DNA of 64,000 nucleotides from the NCBI RefSeq assembly GCF_013408825.1, contig NZ_JACCBZ010000008.1, positions 62,001 through 126,000 on the forward strand, read 5' to 3'. The notes under the pieces are model-generated. The model was not told the origin of the DNA. It saw only the letters and a program-made list of their open reading frames with translations, and did not search any database. The DNA comes from Mucilaginibacter tundrae (GTDB taxonomy: Bacteria > Bacteroidota > Bacteroidia > Sphingobacteriales > Sphingobacteriaceae). Positions 1 to 8,014 of this stretch are shown piece by piece (the stretch's first letter is position 1; each line of letters opens with the position of its first letter). Position numbers and translations under genes: made by a program.

Positions 1-263
1 TAAATAAACTATTGATCGAGACCGCGCAAAAAGCCGAAATTCCATTTCAGCGCCAGGCATCATCACGATCTACAGGTACTGACACTGACGCTTTTGCTTA
101 TTCAAACGGAGGCGTGCCATCAGCATTAATATCCTTACCGTTACGGTATATGCATACTACTGTGGAAATGATACACAAAGAAGATGTGGACAACGTTATT
201 CGCTTAATATATGAATCGTTGCTAAACATTAAAGCAGGTCAGGACTTTAGGTACATTAAATAG
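1..263 (+). CDS. M42 family metallopeptidase, C-terminal fragment (5' end outside window)
   Basis: The reading frame is open to the left edge, so this is the 3' end of a longer gene. It shows the characteristic C-terminal block of M42 (glutamyl aminopeptidase / tetrahedral aminopeptidase) enzymes: a GTDTDAFAYSNGGVPSALIS segment followed by LPLRYMHTTVEMIHKEDV. In the family the aspartate-rich stretch and the conserved HTTVE region belong to the dinuclear-metal catalytic domain, and the enzymes are cytosolic aminopeptidases. A TTG in frame at position 12 is not a credible start because family members run to about 350 residues and conservation continues upstream. The next gene starts about 100 bp later with its own upstream region. 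Confidence 0.8.
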   Translation, partial: NKLLIETAQKAEIPFQRQASSRSTGTDTDAFAYSNGGVPSALISLPLRYMHTTVEMIHKEDVDNVIRLIYESLLNIKAGQDFRYIK

Positions 264-360
264 ATTTTAAAACAATTTTAACCAAAACAAGTATTCACTG
301 TAGTAAAAGTTGTTTTAAAATGTCATATTTACAGTTATAAATTATCACCTCTAATATACT

Positions 361-1263
361 ATGAAACCTACATTATTAATACTGGCTGCAGGTATGGCCA
401 GCCGCTATGGCAGCATGAAACAAGTTGATGGCTTTGGCCCTAATGGCGAAACCATTATTGATTACTCCATTTATGATGCCATTAAAGCAGGATTTGGAAA
501 AGTGAGCTTTATTATTCGTGAAGAATTTGCTGAACCTTTCAAGGCTATTTTTGAACCTAAACTAGCAGGCCGTATTGAAACTGATTATGTTTACCAAAGC
601 TATGATTTGAAGCCTTTTGGTATTGATAAAGAAATTGAGCGTGCTAAACCCTGGGGAACTGCCCATGCAGTGTTGGCTGCCCGTAACCAGATAAACGAAC
701 CTTTTTGCGTAATTAATGCCGATGATTTTTACGGTTATGATTCATTTGAAAAAATGGCTAAGTTTTTAACTACCGAAGTTGCTAACGATAAATACTCATT
801 AATAGGTTACCAGATAGATAAAACTTTATCAGACTACGGTTCGGTATCGCGCGGTGTTTGCAAAGTTGATGATAATGGTAACATGATCGAGGTAAACGAG
901 CGTACGCAAGTTTATTTTAAAGATGGCGGAAAAGTGGTTTATGAAGAAGGTGGTGTTGAAACGGAGCTTTCTACAGATACGCGTGTATCAATGAACTTTT
1001 GGGGCTTTACCCCGGCTGTATTTAAACAAAGCGAGCAAATGTTCCGTGATTTTGTCGCGGCTAATGAGGATAAGCCAAAATCGGAATTTTTTATTCCATT
1101 AGTTGCCGATCAGCTTATCAAAAGCGGGATCGCATCATTCAAAGTTATTCCAACTGCATCAAAATGGTTTGGCGTTACTTATAAAGAAGATAAACCTATC
1201 GTTCAAAAATGTATCTCTGATTTGGTAAACAGTGGTGTTTATCCGGAGAATCTTTGGGCGTAA
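361..1263 (+). CDS. Sugar-phosphate / NDP-sugar nucleotidyltransferase family protein
   Basis: A 300-residue protein with the N-terminal nucleotide-binding signature of NTP transferases (LILAAGMASRYGSMKQ, residues 5-20) and a central NADDFYG motif near residue 120 that would hold the metal and sugar-phosphate site. The family transfers a nucleotidyl group to a sugar phosphate to make an activated sugar in the cytoplasm; the exact sugar cannot be read here. The length is normal for a single-domain member, with no added left-handed beta-helix acyltransferase domain as in GlmU. The gene is monocistronic: a clear hairpin terminator follows at 1319-1358. It could be a glucose-1-phosphate thymidylyl-like enzyme, but the substrate is inference. 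Confidence 0.75.
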   Translation: MKPTLLILAAGMASRYGSMKQVDGFGPNGETIIDYSIYDAIKAGFGKVSFIIREEFAEPFKAIFEPKLAGRIETDYVYQSYDLKPFGIDKEIERAKPWGTAHAVLAARNQINEPFCVINADDFYGYDSFEKMAKFLTTEVANDKYSLIGYQIDKTLSDYGSVSRGVCKVDDNGNMIEVNERTQVYFKDGGKVVYEEGGVETELSTDTRVSMNFWGFTPAVFKQSEQMFRDFVAANEDKPKSEFFIPLVADQLIKSGIASFKVIPTASKWFGVTYKEDKPIVQKCISDLVNSGVYPENLWA

Positions 1264-1318
1264 AGCCAGAAAAGAACGAAGATTTATACGTTAAACATAA
1301 ATCTATATAATAAAATTC

Positions 1319-1358
1319 AGCGTCATTGCTTCTAATTAGCAATGACGCTTTGTTTTTT
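1319..1358 (+). terminator. Rho-independent terminator after the nucleotidyltransferase
   Basis: A perfect 12-bp stem (AGCGTCATTGCT at 1319-1330 with its complement at 1338-1349), a 7-nt loop and a T-rich tail to 1358. It closes the upstream gene on the plus strand. Confidence 0.85.
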
Positions 1359-1399
1359 AAGTTGCTTTAGTATCTTTAGGTGTAATTATATTCAGCTAA

Positions 1400-1876
1400 A
1401 TGGAGCCTATTACCTTTTTAATTCAATTAGATTATAAAACATATATAAAGGCTTCATTTCTTCAGTATTATCTAAAGTGGCAAATAAAAGGAATTTATAT
1501 ATTTTTCATTTATTTATTGCTTGTATCGTTATTTAGTTCTGATAAAAATATAGTCTCTACTATATTAACTTTTGTTATCGCAATCGCATTTACCGTCATT
1601 CTATATTTTCGGGTTAGAAATGTATATAAATCAACTCCACATGCTGGTCAGGAAATGTTTTGGAAAATAGATGAAACTGGCATTCAAATAATCGGAAATT
1701 CCTTTTCCCAACATATGGGATGGGATAACATTAGTAATATTACGTATAGTAAAAAATGGATTTTTATTTGGTATAACAAGATGCAGTATTTATTTTTTCC
1801 TAGAGATAAGGTATCGGAATCTCAATTGTATGAGATCATAAGATTGACTTACAGTAATCGAATCAAACTACAATAA
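1400..1876 (+). CDS. YcxB-like membrane protein
   Basis: A 158-residue protein with two adjacent hydrophobic helices (about residues 30-46 and 53-70), then a soluble C-terminal half with the pattern of YcxB-like domains: a FWKIDETGIQI strand pair, a MGWDNISNI segment and a YLFFPRDKVSE segment before the last helix. The function of the family is unknown. The gene is AT-rich compared with its neighbours and stands alone between the terminator at 1319-1358 and the GH31 gene. The family call rests on pattern only. It might otherwise be left as a hypothetical two-helix membrane protein. Confidence 0.55.
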   Translation: MEPITFLIQLDYKTYIKASFLQYYLKWQIKGIYIFFIYLLLVSLFSSDKNIVSTILTFVIAIAFTVILYFRVRNVYKSTPHAGQEMFWKIDETGIQIIGNSFSQHMGWDNISNITYSKKWIFIWYNKMQYLFFPRDKVSESQLYEIIRLTYSNRIKLQ

Positions 1877-1939
1877 ATAAAGAATTTCCAACGATCTTAT
1901 TTATTGGTGATTGTTCCGGCAACGTTCCCGGATAATTAC

Positions 1940-1947
1940 TACTTTTG
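1940..1947 (+). promoter_or_regulatory. Bacteroidota-type -7 promoter element before the GH31 gene
   Basis: TACTTTTG matches the TAnnTTTG -7 consensus used by the primary sigma factor of Bacteroidota and lies 20 bp before the ATG at 1968. No convincing -33 TTG at the usual spacing was found. Confidence 0.45.
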
Positions 1948-1967
1948 AAAATACCAATTATTAAAAT

Positions 1968-4358
1968 ATGAAACGTTATTGCTTGTCGCTCGTTATTCTG
2001 TTAGCAGTTTATTCATCAAACCTATTTGCTCAACAACATATGGATGTACAAATTTTAGGAAATGCGGAGAGCATCAATAAAGAGAACAATGTTTTAGTCA
2101 TCAAAACAAAAGAAGCGGAAGCAAGAGTTTGGATATATAGCCCTACTATTATCAGGGTAAGTATTAGTAAGGAGCATAGCATTGATACATCTTTCGCCGT
2201 TGTACAACAGCCGCAAGGAGATTTGCAATATAAAGAGAATGATAAAGATGTTGAATTAACTACATCAGCCTTAAAACTGGTTATTAATAAATCGCCATTA
2301 CGGTTTAATTTTTATACTGCCGATGGAAAAGCGTTAAGTCAGGATGATCCACGGTTTGGCACAAACTGGCAGGGTACAAGGGTGGTCAACTACCGTAAAT
2401 TATACAAAGACGAACGTTTTATTGGCTTAGGCGAGAAAACCGGAAACCTTGATCGCAGAGGTAGCTCATATGTGAATTGGAATACGGATGCGCCTAACCA
2501 CGGCCCTACGAGCGATCCGCTTTATGAAACCTTTCCATTTTTTGTGGGTATGCACAGCGGCTTAACTTACGGTTTGTTTTTTGATAATACCCACAAAAGT
2601 TATTTCGATTTTGGAGGATCTACCGATGAACAAACCAGTTGGTATGGCGCGGATGCAGGCGATATGAATTATTACTTCTTCGGCGCGCAAAGTGTAGCGG
2701 AGATCATTGAGGACTATACCTGGTTGACCGGGCGTATGGAAATGCCCCCGCTTTGGAGCTTGGGTTACCAGCAATGCCGTTGGAGCTATGCAAGTGCCGC
2801 CGAAGTTTTAAGTATTGCTGACCGACTTAGAAAAGACAAAATACCTGCTGACGTAATGTATTGTGATATTGATTACATGGATCATTACAAAATATTTACG
2901 TGGAACAAAACCACTTTCCCTGACCCGAAGGGGATGATAGACAAATTAAAATCGATGAATTTTCATTTGGTTACTATTGTTGACCCGGGTATAAAGGTTG
3001 AAGATGGATACAAACAGCACGATGAGGGTGTTGCCAATAATTATTTCGCTACTTACCCTGACGGTGAGAAATATATAGGCAGCGTTTGGCCGGGCAGATG
3101 TTATTTCCCGAATTTTACCGATAAAGCTGTGCGTGACTGGTGGGGAGCTTCATTTACAGCGTTAACTGAGCCCGGTGTTGAAGGTTTTTGGAACGATATG
3201 AATGAGCCTGCGGCATGGGGGCAGAATATTCCATGGATGGTGAAATTCGGCAAATTTTATATGCCCGAAATACGGAATGTATACGGTATGCAAATGGCTG
3301 AAGGCACTTATTTGGGTACCAAAAAGATATTAGGTAATAAACGCCCGTTTGTGTTAACCCGTGCTGCTTATTCGGGCACGCAACGCTACTCGGCAGTGTG
3401 GACAGGTGATAACTCTGCTTATGACGCGCACATGCTGTTAGGCCAGCGTATGGTAAATAGCTTGGGTATAACAGGCATGTCGTTAGTTGGTGTGGATATC
3501 GGTGGCTTTACAGGCAATCCTACGCCGGAGCTGATGGTCCGTTGGAATTCGTTGGGTGTTTATACGCCAATGTTTCGTAACCACGCTGCAAAAGGTACCA
3601 AGTACCGCGAGCCTTGGCGTTGGGGTAAGGCAAATGAAGATATCATCAGGAAAGATATTGAACAGCGTTATAAATTGTTGCCATACATATATTCAAGTTT
3701 CTACCAGTCGCATTTAACTGGCTTGCCAGTAAGCCGCACCTTAGCGATTAACTATACACAAGAAGACAGTATTTATTCAGAACATTTCCAAAATCAGTTT
3801 ATGTTTGGCGATGCGATAATGGTGGCACCGGTTGAAAGCACTAAATTGATAGAAGACGTTTATTTGCCAAAAGGTGAATGGTACCGCTTAACTACTGGTG
3901 AGAAATTTAAAGGTGGCAAAATAATTAAAGCGCCCGCACCTTTAACTGACCTACCGGTGTTTATTAAGGGCAGCGCTATTATCCCAATGCAAAACCTGGT
4001 ACAAAGTACTAATGAAAAAGGCGATGGCGTATTAAAAATAAACGTATGGTACGGTTCAAAAGCGAATAGTTATGTTTATTATGAAGATGACGGTTCATCT
4101 TATGATTATCAACAAGGCGCTTTTTACAAACGCACTATCGGGTTTGATCCTAAGAAATCAGAGATAACATTGGGCGTGGTTGAGGGTACGTTCCCATCTA
4201 AATACAATAAAATTGAGTTGGTGCTGCATGGCTTTAGAGGCAACGTTAAAACCTTTAAAGTGAATGGTGAACCTGTGAAGCTATATCCGAATGTTAAGGA
4301 CGGTGCTGATTACAGCACATTTGTTAATGATGGTAAAGAGATAAGGGTTCAATATTAA
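1968..4358 (+). CDS. Glycoside hydrolase family 31 alpha-glucosidase, secreted
   Basis: A 796-residue enzyme with a Sec signal peptide ending at FAQ (residue about 21), so it is exported to the periplasm or surface. The GH31 barrel is clear: the nucleophile motif WNDMNEP places the catalytic aspartate at residue 410, and WTGDN places the acid/base aspartate at residue 481. The N-terminal part carries the usual galactose-mutarotase-like beta-sandwich. The C-terminal portion (from about residue 680) has the DUF5110-type beta domain with a YYEDDG motif. GH31 enzymes release glucose from the non-reducing end of alpha-glucans; alpha-xylosidase activity is also known in the family, so the substrate is open. 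No SusC/D pair is nearby, so it is not in a recognisable polysaccharide utilisation locus. Confidence 0.9.
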   Translation: MKRYCLSLVILLAVYSSNLFAQQHMDVQILGNAESINKENNVLVIKTKEAEARVWIYSPTIIRVSISKEHSIDTSFAVVQQPQGDLQYKENDKDVELTTSALKLVINKSPLRFNFYTADGKALSQDDPRFGTNWQGTRVVNYRKLYKDERFIGLGEKTGNLDRRGSSYVNWNTDAPNHGPTSDPLYETFPFFVGMHSGLTYGLFFDNTHKSYFDFGGSTDEQTSWYGADAGDMNYYFFGAQSVAEIIEDYTWLTGRMEMPPLWSLGYQQCRWSYASAAEVLSIADRLRKDKIPADVMYCDIDYMDHYKIFTWNKTTFPDPKGMIDKLKSMNFHLVTIVDPGIKVEDGYKQHDEGVANNYFATYPDGEKYIGSVWPGRCYFPNFTDKAVRDWWGASFTALTEPGVEGFWNDMNEPAAWGQNIPWMVKFGKFYMPEIRNVYGMQMAEGTYLGTKKILGNKRPFVLTRAAYSGTQRYSAVWTGDNSAYDAHMLLGQRMVNSLGITGMSLVGVDIGGFTGNPTPELMVRWNSLGVYTPMFRNHAAKGTKYREPWRWGKANEDIIRKDIEQRYKLLPYIYSSFYQSHLTGLPVSRTLAINYTQEDSIYSEHFQNQFMFGDAIMVAPVESTKLIEDVYLPKGEWYRLTTGEKFKGGKIIKAPAPLTDLPVFIKGSAIIPMQNLVQSTNEKGDGVLKINVWYGSKANSYVYYEDDGSSYDYQQGAFYKRTIGFDPKKSEITLGVVEGTFPSKYNKIELVLHGFRGNVKTFKVNGEPVKLYPNVKDGADYSTFVNDGKEIRVQY

Positions 4359-4377
4359 GGTTTAAGATATATTGGGT

Positions 4378-4447
4378 GTCATGTTGAGCTTAGTCGAAGC
4401 ATGTGGGCAGGCCTTTACTCACATGCTTCGACTAAGCTCAGCATGAC
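4378..4447. repeat. Dispersed 70-bp inverted repeat element
   Basis: Two 28-bp arms (4378-4405 and 4420-4447) match with one mismatch across a 14-nt loop. The arms begin GTCATGTTGAGC and include TTAGTCGAAGC. It sits after the GH31 stop codon, before the bidirectional terminator. A degenerate relative lies inside the repeat at 63301-63484. Such GTCAT...GAGC...CGAAGC palindromes are commonly seen as mobile intergenic palindromes in this group (general knowledge, not searched here). Confidence 0.85.
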
Positions 4448-4472
4448 GGGCCTTCTTTAGAAGAACATTAAA

Positions 4473-4512
4473 CAAAAAAAATCCCGGTTGGAAATTTCCA
4501 ACCGGGATTTTT
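4473..4512. terminator. Bidirectional terminator between GH31 gene and dnaK
   Basis: A perfect 30-bp palindrome (4480-4509, AATCCCGGTTGG in the left arm) flanked by seven A residues on the left and five T residues on the right. It can stop transcription from both convergent genes. Confidence 0.9.
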
Positions 4513-4542
4513 AGTTTTCTATCTATTAGGAGATAGGGAGAA

Positions 4543-6453
4543 TTATTTTACTTCCTCGAAGTCAACATCTGTTACGTTGTCAGCATTGCCTTCAGCGTGA
4601 GCTTCAGGGCCGCCTGCGCCTTCAGCGCCTGGTTGTGCCTGGCCTGCGTCAGCAGCAGCTTTGTACATGTCTTCAGATGCAGCAGTCCATGAAGTGTTTA
4701 ACTCCTCTTGTGCAGCTTCAATGTCAGCTAAGTTTTTAGAAGCAAAAGCATCTTTCAGTTTTTTCAAACCTTCTTCGATAGGTGCTTTTTTATCTGCCGG
4801 GATCTTATCGCCGTACTCTTTCAATTGTTTTTCAGTTGAGAAGATCAGCGCATCAGCAGCGTTAAGTTTTTCAACTTCTTCTTTTGCAGCTTTATCAGCA
4901 TCAGCGTTAGCTTCAGCTTCGTCTTTCATACGTTTGATCTCAGCATCAGTTAAACCTGAAGATGCTTCGATACGGATGTTTTGCTCTTTACCTGTTGCTT
5001 TATCTTTAGCAGCCACATGTAATATACCGTTAGCATCAATATCAAATGTTACTTCGATCTGAGGCACACCGCGAGGTGCCGGTGGTATACCGTCTAAGTG
5101 GAAACGGCCTATAGTACGGTTACCCGCAGCCATTGGGCGCTCACCCTGTAATATGTGGATCTCTACTGACGGCTGGCTATCAGACGCGGTTGAGAAGGTT
5201 TCAGATTTTTTAGTTGGGATAGTTGTGTTAGCCTCGATTAATTTGGTCATTACACCACCCATAGTTTCAATACCTAATGAAAGCGGGGTAACATCTAACA
5301 ATAACACATCCTTAACTTCACCGGTTAATACACCACCTTGAATAGCAGCACCAATAGCCACAACTTCATCAGGGTTTACACCTTTTGAAGGCGCTTTACC
5401 GAAGAATTTTTCAACCGCTTCCTGTATAGCAGGGATACGTGTTGAACCACCTACTAAGATCACTTCGTCAATATCAGAAGTTTTTAAGCCGGCATTTTTC
5501 AATGCTGAACGGCAAGGATCAATAGTACGTTTGATCAAGCTATCAGCTAACTGCTCAAATTTAGCGCGGGTTAAAGTTTTAACCAAGTGCTTAGGCATAC
5601 CATCAACAGCAGTGATGTATGGTAAGTTAATTTCTGTTTGAGCAGTGCTTGATAATTCAATTTTAGCTTTCTCAGCAGACTCTTTTAAACGTTGTAAAGC
5701 CATTGGATCTTTACGCAGATCAATACCTTCGTCGCTTTTAAATTCGTCAGCCATCCAGTCAATAATAACCTGGTCAAAGTCATCACCACCTAAGTGAGTA
5801 TCACCATCGGTTGATTTTACTTCGAAAACGCCATCACCTAATTCCAGGATAGACACGTCATGTGTACCACCACCGCAATCAAATACCGCGATTTTCATAT
5901 CCTTGTGTGCTTTGTCTAAGCCATAAGCTAAGGCAGCAGCAGTAGGTTCGTTTATAATACGACGTACTTTTAAGCCTGCGATCTCACCGGCTTCTTTAGT
6001 AGCCTGGCGTTGCGCGTCGTTAAAATAAGCCGGAACGGTAATAACCGCTTCAGTAACTTCGGTACCTAAAAAGTCTTCAGCAGTTTTCTTCATTTTCTGA
6101 AGGATCATTGCTGAAATTTCCTGTGGAGTATAGTTACGGTCACCAATTTCAACACGTGGGGTGTTGTTGTCGCCTTTAACCACTTTGTATGGTACACGAG
6201 ATGCTTCTTTAGTAACTTCGTTAAAGTTGTTACCCATAAAGCGTTTTATAGAGTAAATAGTTTTTGTAGGATTGGTGATAGCCTGACGCTTCGCCGGGTC
6301 ACCCACTTTACGTTCGCCGTTTTCAACAAATGCAACTACCGATGGTGTAGTACGCTTACCCTCACTGTTAGGTATAACTACAGGTTCGTTACCCTCCATT
6401 ACAGCTACGCATGAATTTGTTGTCCCTAAGTCGATTCCAATAATTTTAGCCAT
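4543..6453 (-). CDS. dnaK: Molecular chaperone DnaK (Hsp70)
   Basis: A 636-residue Hsp70 of normal length. It shows the N-terminal ATPase signature [14 protein letters not shown], the phosphate-2 region [13 protein letters not shown], the hinge after [14 protein letters not shown] at the start of the substrate-binding domain, and the acidic EEVK C-terminus typical of bacterial DnaK. It binds unfolded hydrophobic peptides in an ATP cycle with DnaJ and GrpE in the cytoplasm. Neither dnaJ nor grpE is adjacent, so the gene stands alone here. The start is fixed by the conserved [11 protein letters not shown]-terminus. Upstream there is a sigma-54-like promoter rather than an obvious CIRCE element (see 6501-6517). 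The gene ends at the shared terminator 4473-4512. Confidence 0.98.
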   Translation of the reverse strand: MAKIIGIDLGTTNSCVAVMEGNEPVVIPNSEGKRTTPSVVAFVENGERKVGDPAKRQAITNPTKTIYSIKRFMGNNFNEVTKEASRVPYKVVKGDNNTPRVEIGDRNYTPQEISAMILQKMKKTAEDFLGTEVTEAVITVPAYFNDAQRQATKEAGEIAGLKVRRIINEPTAAALAYGLDKAHKDMKIAVFDCGGGTHDVSILELGDGVFEVKSTDGDTHLGGDDFDQVIIDWMADEFKSDEGIDLRKDPMALQRLKESAEKAKIELSSTAQTEINLPYITAVDGMPKHLVKTLTRAKFEQLADSLIKRTIDPCRSALKNAGLKTSDIDEVILVGGSTRIPAIQEAVEKFFGKAPSKGVNPDEVVAIGAAIQGGVLTGEVKDVLLLDVTPLSLGIETMGGVMTKLIEANTTIPTKKSETFSTASDSQPSVEIHILQGERPMAAGNRTIGRFHLDGIPPAPRGVPQIEVTFDIDANGILHVAAKDKATGKEQNIRIEASSGLTDAEIKRMKDEAEANADADKAAKEEVEKLNAADALIFSTEKQLKEYGDKIPADKKAPIEEGLKKLKDAFASKNLADIEAAQEELNTSWTAASEDMYKAAADAGQAQPGAEGAGGPEAHAEGNADNVTDVDFEEVK

Positions 6454-6500
6454 TATATGATTGTTTTTTCTTGATTGATATTTTATATACTACAGCTATT

Positions 6501-6517
6501 TATCAATGCTTGTGCCA
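6501..6517 (-). promoter_or_regulatory. Sigma-54-like -24/-12 promoter of dnaK
   Basis: Read on the minus strand the sequence is TGGCAC, five bases, then TTGAT. This matches the -24 half perfectly and departs from TTGCW of the -12 half by one base. It would start transcription about 35-40 nt before the dnaK ATG. Further upstream (about 6570-6620) the minus strand has several CTGTC / TTGAC / CTGAC pentamers that could be activator sites. No CIRCE inverted repeat (TTAGCACTC-N9-GAGTGCTAA) was seen. Confidence 0.5.
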
Positions 6518-6689
6518 ATATGCGTTTGGCAGGAAATATTCTTGAAATGAATAAGAATCGAACTTTATTCCGTCAGAAAAAGTCAAAATAACGGTGACAG
6601 GATGGCAGAATTTGGACAGGTTTTATTTACCCATCGTCTATTGAGAACGAAGCAATCTTTATGCTATACAGAGCGGGTAATAAGATCTG

Positions 6690-6857
6690 CTTCGTTCCTC
6701 AGCAGAGATGTTCTCGTTTTAAAGTGATATTCTGTCCCGCTCCCGCGGGGGGTACTACTTTTTTCTTGATAAAAAAGTAGCAAAAAATCAAGACAGAAAA
6801 AACCTTCTGCCCGCGAGGCCAGCTCCCGGCCCGGTTTTCTGTCGGGCTTTTGCGCGC
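6690..6857. repeat. Dispersed structured element, copy 1 (pseudoknot-forming)
   Basis: About 168 bp of non-coding sequence that reappears in inverted orientation at 63301-63484. Shared blocks in order are TTCGTTCCTCAGC, an ATTCTGTC block, a hairpin region, CAAGAC then GAAAA, CCTTCTGCCCGCGAGGCCA, and a TTTTCTGTCG block. The core hairpin has arms 6755-6764 and 6771-6780 (CTACTTTTTT and complement) with loop CTTGAT. The loop is complementary to ATCAAG at 6787-6792, giving an H-type pseudoknot layout. It occupies the dnaK upstream gap (6454-6939) together with the dnaK promoter and the terminator at 6884-6919. Open frames inside it are accidental. Confidence 0.8.
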
Positions 6858-6883
6858 TTTTTAGATTAGATAGGAGTATAAAC

Positions 6884-6919
6884 AAAAACGCTGTTTGTGA
6901 GGACACAAACAGCGTTTTT
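6884..6919. terminator. Terminator after the 6940-7989 gene
   Basis: A perfect 16-bp stem (6884-6899 with 6904-6919) around an AGGA loop, with A-tract and T-tract at its two sides, so it works on the minus strand for the adjacent gene and possibly both ways. Confidence 0.9.
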
Positions 6920-6939
6920 ATTATGTGGAAATATCTGCT

Positions 6940-7989
6940 TTAATAATTATTATTCTCAGCCGGTGTAAACCTCGCTATAGTCTTCCTACCTAGATCATAA
7001 GTGATCCGGAATACTTCCTGGTTGTCATTTAAGTGGTTGGGCGACATATGGAAACTGGCTATGAACTGGCCAGTAATACGCTCGGCTTTAAATGGTGTGT
7101 AGATTATATCCAAACGATTGTAAGTGGGTTTTTCATAAAAAGAGTCGCCGTAATAGATGATGCTGCCCTGGCCTTTGTAAAATTCATCCCTGAAAGCTAA
7201 TCGACGGTTTAAGGCCGCATATGCCGTAAACACAAATCCATTACGGGTTTGCCAGCCGGTTGAGCCACGTTCCCTCAAGAATGAGGTAAGGTTACCGGCC
7301 TCGAATGCTAATGAATCCAAACCGGAACTTTTTGTAAGATCTAAGCCAAGCCTTAACTCAAGCGCGCCATTATCATAAATATGGTCTGTTGGCTGTAATA
7401 TGGCAGCTCCCGCATCATGCTCCATCATAAAGTAATCCCTGATGTAAAAAGGGCCGGTTTTTCCAAAGGTGTATTTGCCTTCCGCTCCGAACATGAATTC
7501 TTCGCGTTGGGTGTCTGTTTGACGGCTTAGCCAGTCGATAAAACCTATCTGCCAAAAATTACCGGCCTGGTATCTTGTAAGCAAACCTTCAACATTAGGG
7601 CGATAGTACATTAATGTATCATTCAGCATAGCACGCGGGAAATCATCTATCAATCCTTCGCGTGGAAACTCGCCGGCGTTAAACAACCAGTGGCTGTTTT
7701 GAAAATGATAGTAGGCAACCGGTACCGCGCTTAAAAAATAAGGTACCGCGCCAAATTCATGTATGGCATTTGTACCTACACGGAAACTATTATTGGTATC
7801 TATCACCAAGCCAAAATCTAAAGCTGTACGTGTACCCGAGTAGGTTCGTGAACGTGGAATAAATGCTTTGTATTCGCGGTTATCTAACCAGCCTAATGCA
7901 TTAAAATGCACATCAAGGCTATCCTGTGCAAAAGTTGTAGCTGAAGTTAAAAATAATAAAAAAGCTAATAGGTAAAGTTTTTTAATCAT
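6940..7989 (-). CDS. Uncharacterised outer-membrane beta-barrel-like protein
   Basis: A 349-residue protein with a clear Sec signal peptide ending at TTFAQ (about residue 22). The mature part lacks transmembrane helices and is rich in alternating aromatic/polar strands (for example WQTRNGFVFTAYAALNRRLAFRDEFY), as in outer-membrane beta-barrels or porin-like proteins. No named domain is recognised. It lies 25 bp after the GT39-like glycosyltransferase on the same strand, so the two are probably co-transcribed, and it is followed by the terminator at 6884-6919. A role linked to envelope glycan modification would be inference from that context only. Confidence 0.65.
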   Translation of the reverse strand: MIKKLYLLAFLLFLTSATTFAQDSLDVHFNALGWLDNREYKAFIPRSRTYSGTRTALDFGLVIDTNNSFRVGTNAIHEFGAVPYFLSAVPVAYYHFQNSHWLFNAGEFPREGLIDDFPRAMLNDTLMYYRPNVEGLLTRYQAGNFWQIGFIDWLSRQTDTQREEFMFGAEGKYTFGKTGPFYIRDYFMMEHDAGAAILQPTDHIYDNGALELRLGLDLTKSSGLDSLAFEAGNLTSFLRERGSTGWQTRNGFVFTAYAALNRRLAFRDEFYKGQGSIIYYGDSFYEKPTYNRLDIIYTPFKAERITGQFIASFHMSPNHLNDNQEVFRITYDLGRKTIARFTPAENNNY

Positions 7990-8014
7990 ATGGGTAATTA
8001 TTTGTAAGGGGTAT

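Noticed and set aside
4661..5062. Open frame of about 130 codons on the plus strand opposite dnaK
   Set aside because: It is the antisense of a strongly coding gene; the composition is low in complexity and resembles no protein.
6664..6906. Minus-strand 80-codon frame upstream of dnaK
   Set aside because: Lies entirely in the dispersed structured element and its terminator; the inverted copy at 63301-63484 does not conserve the reading frame.
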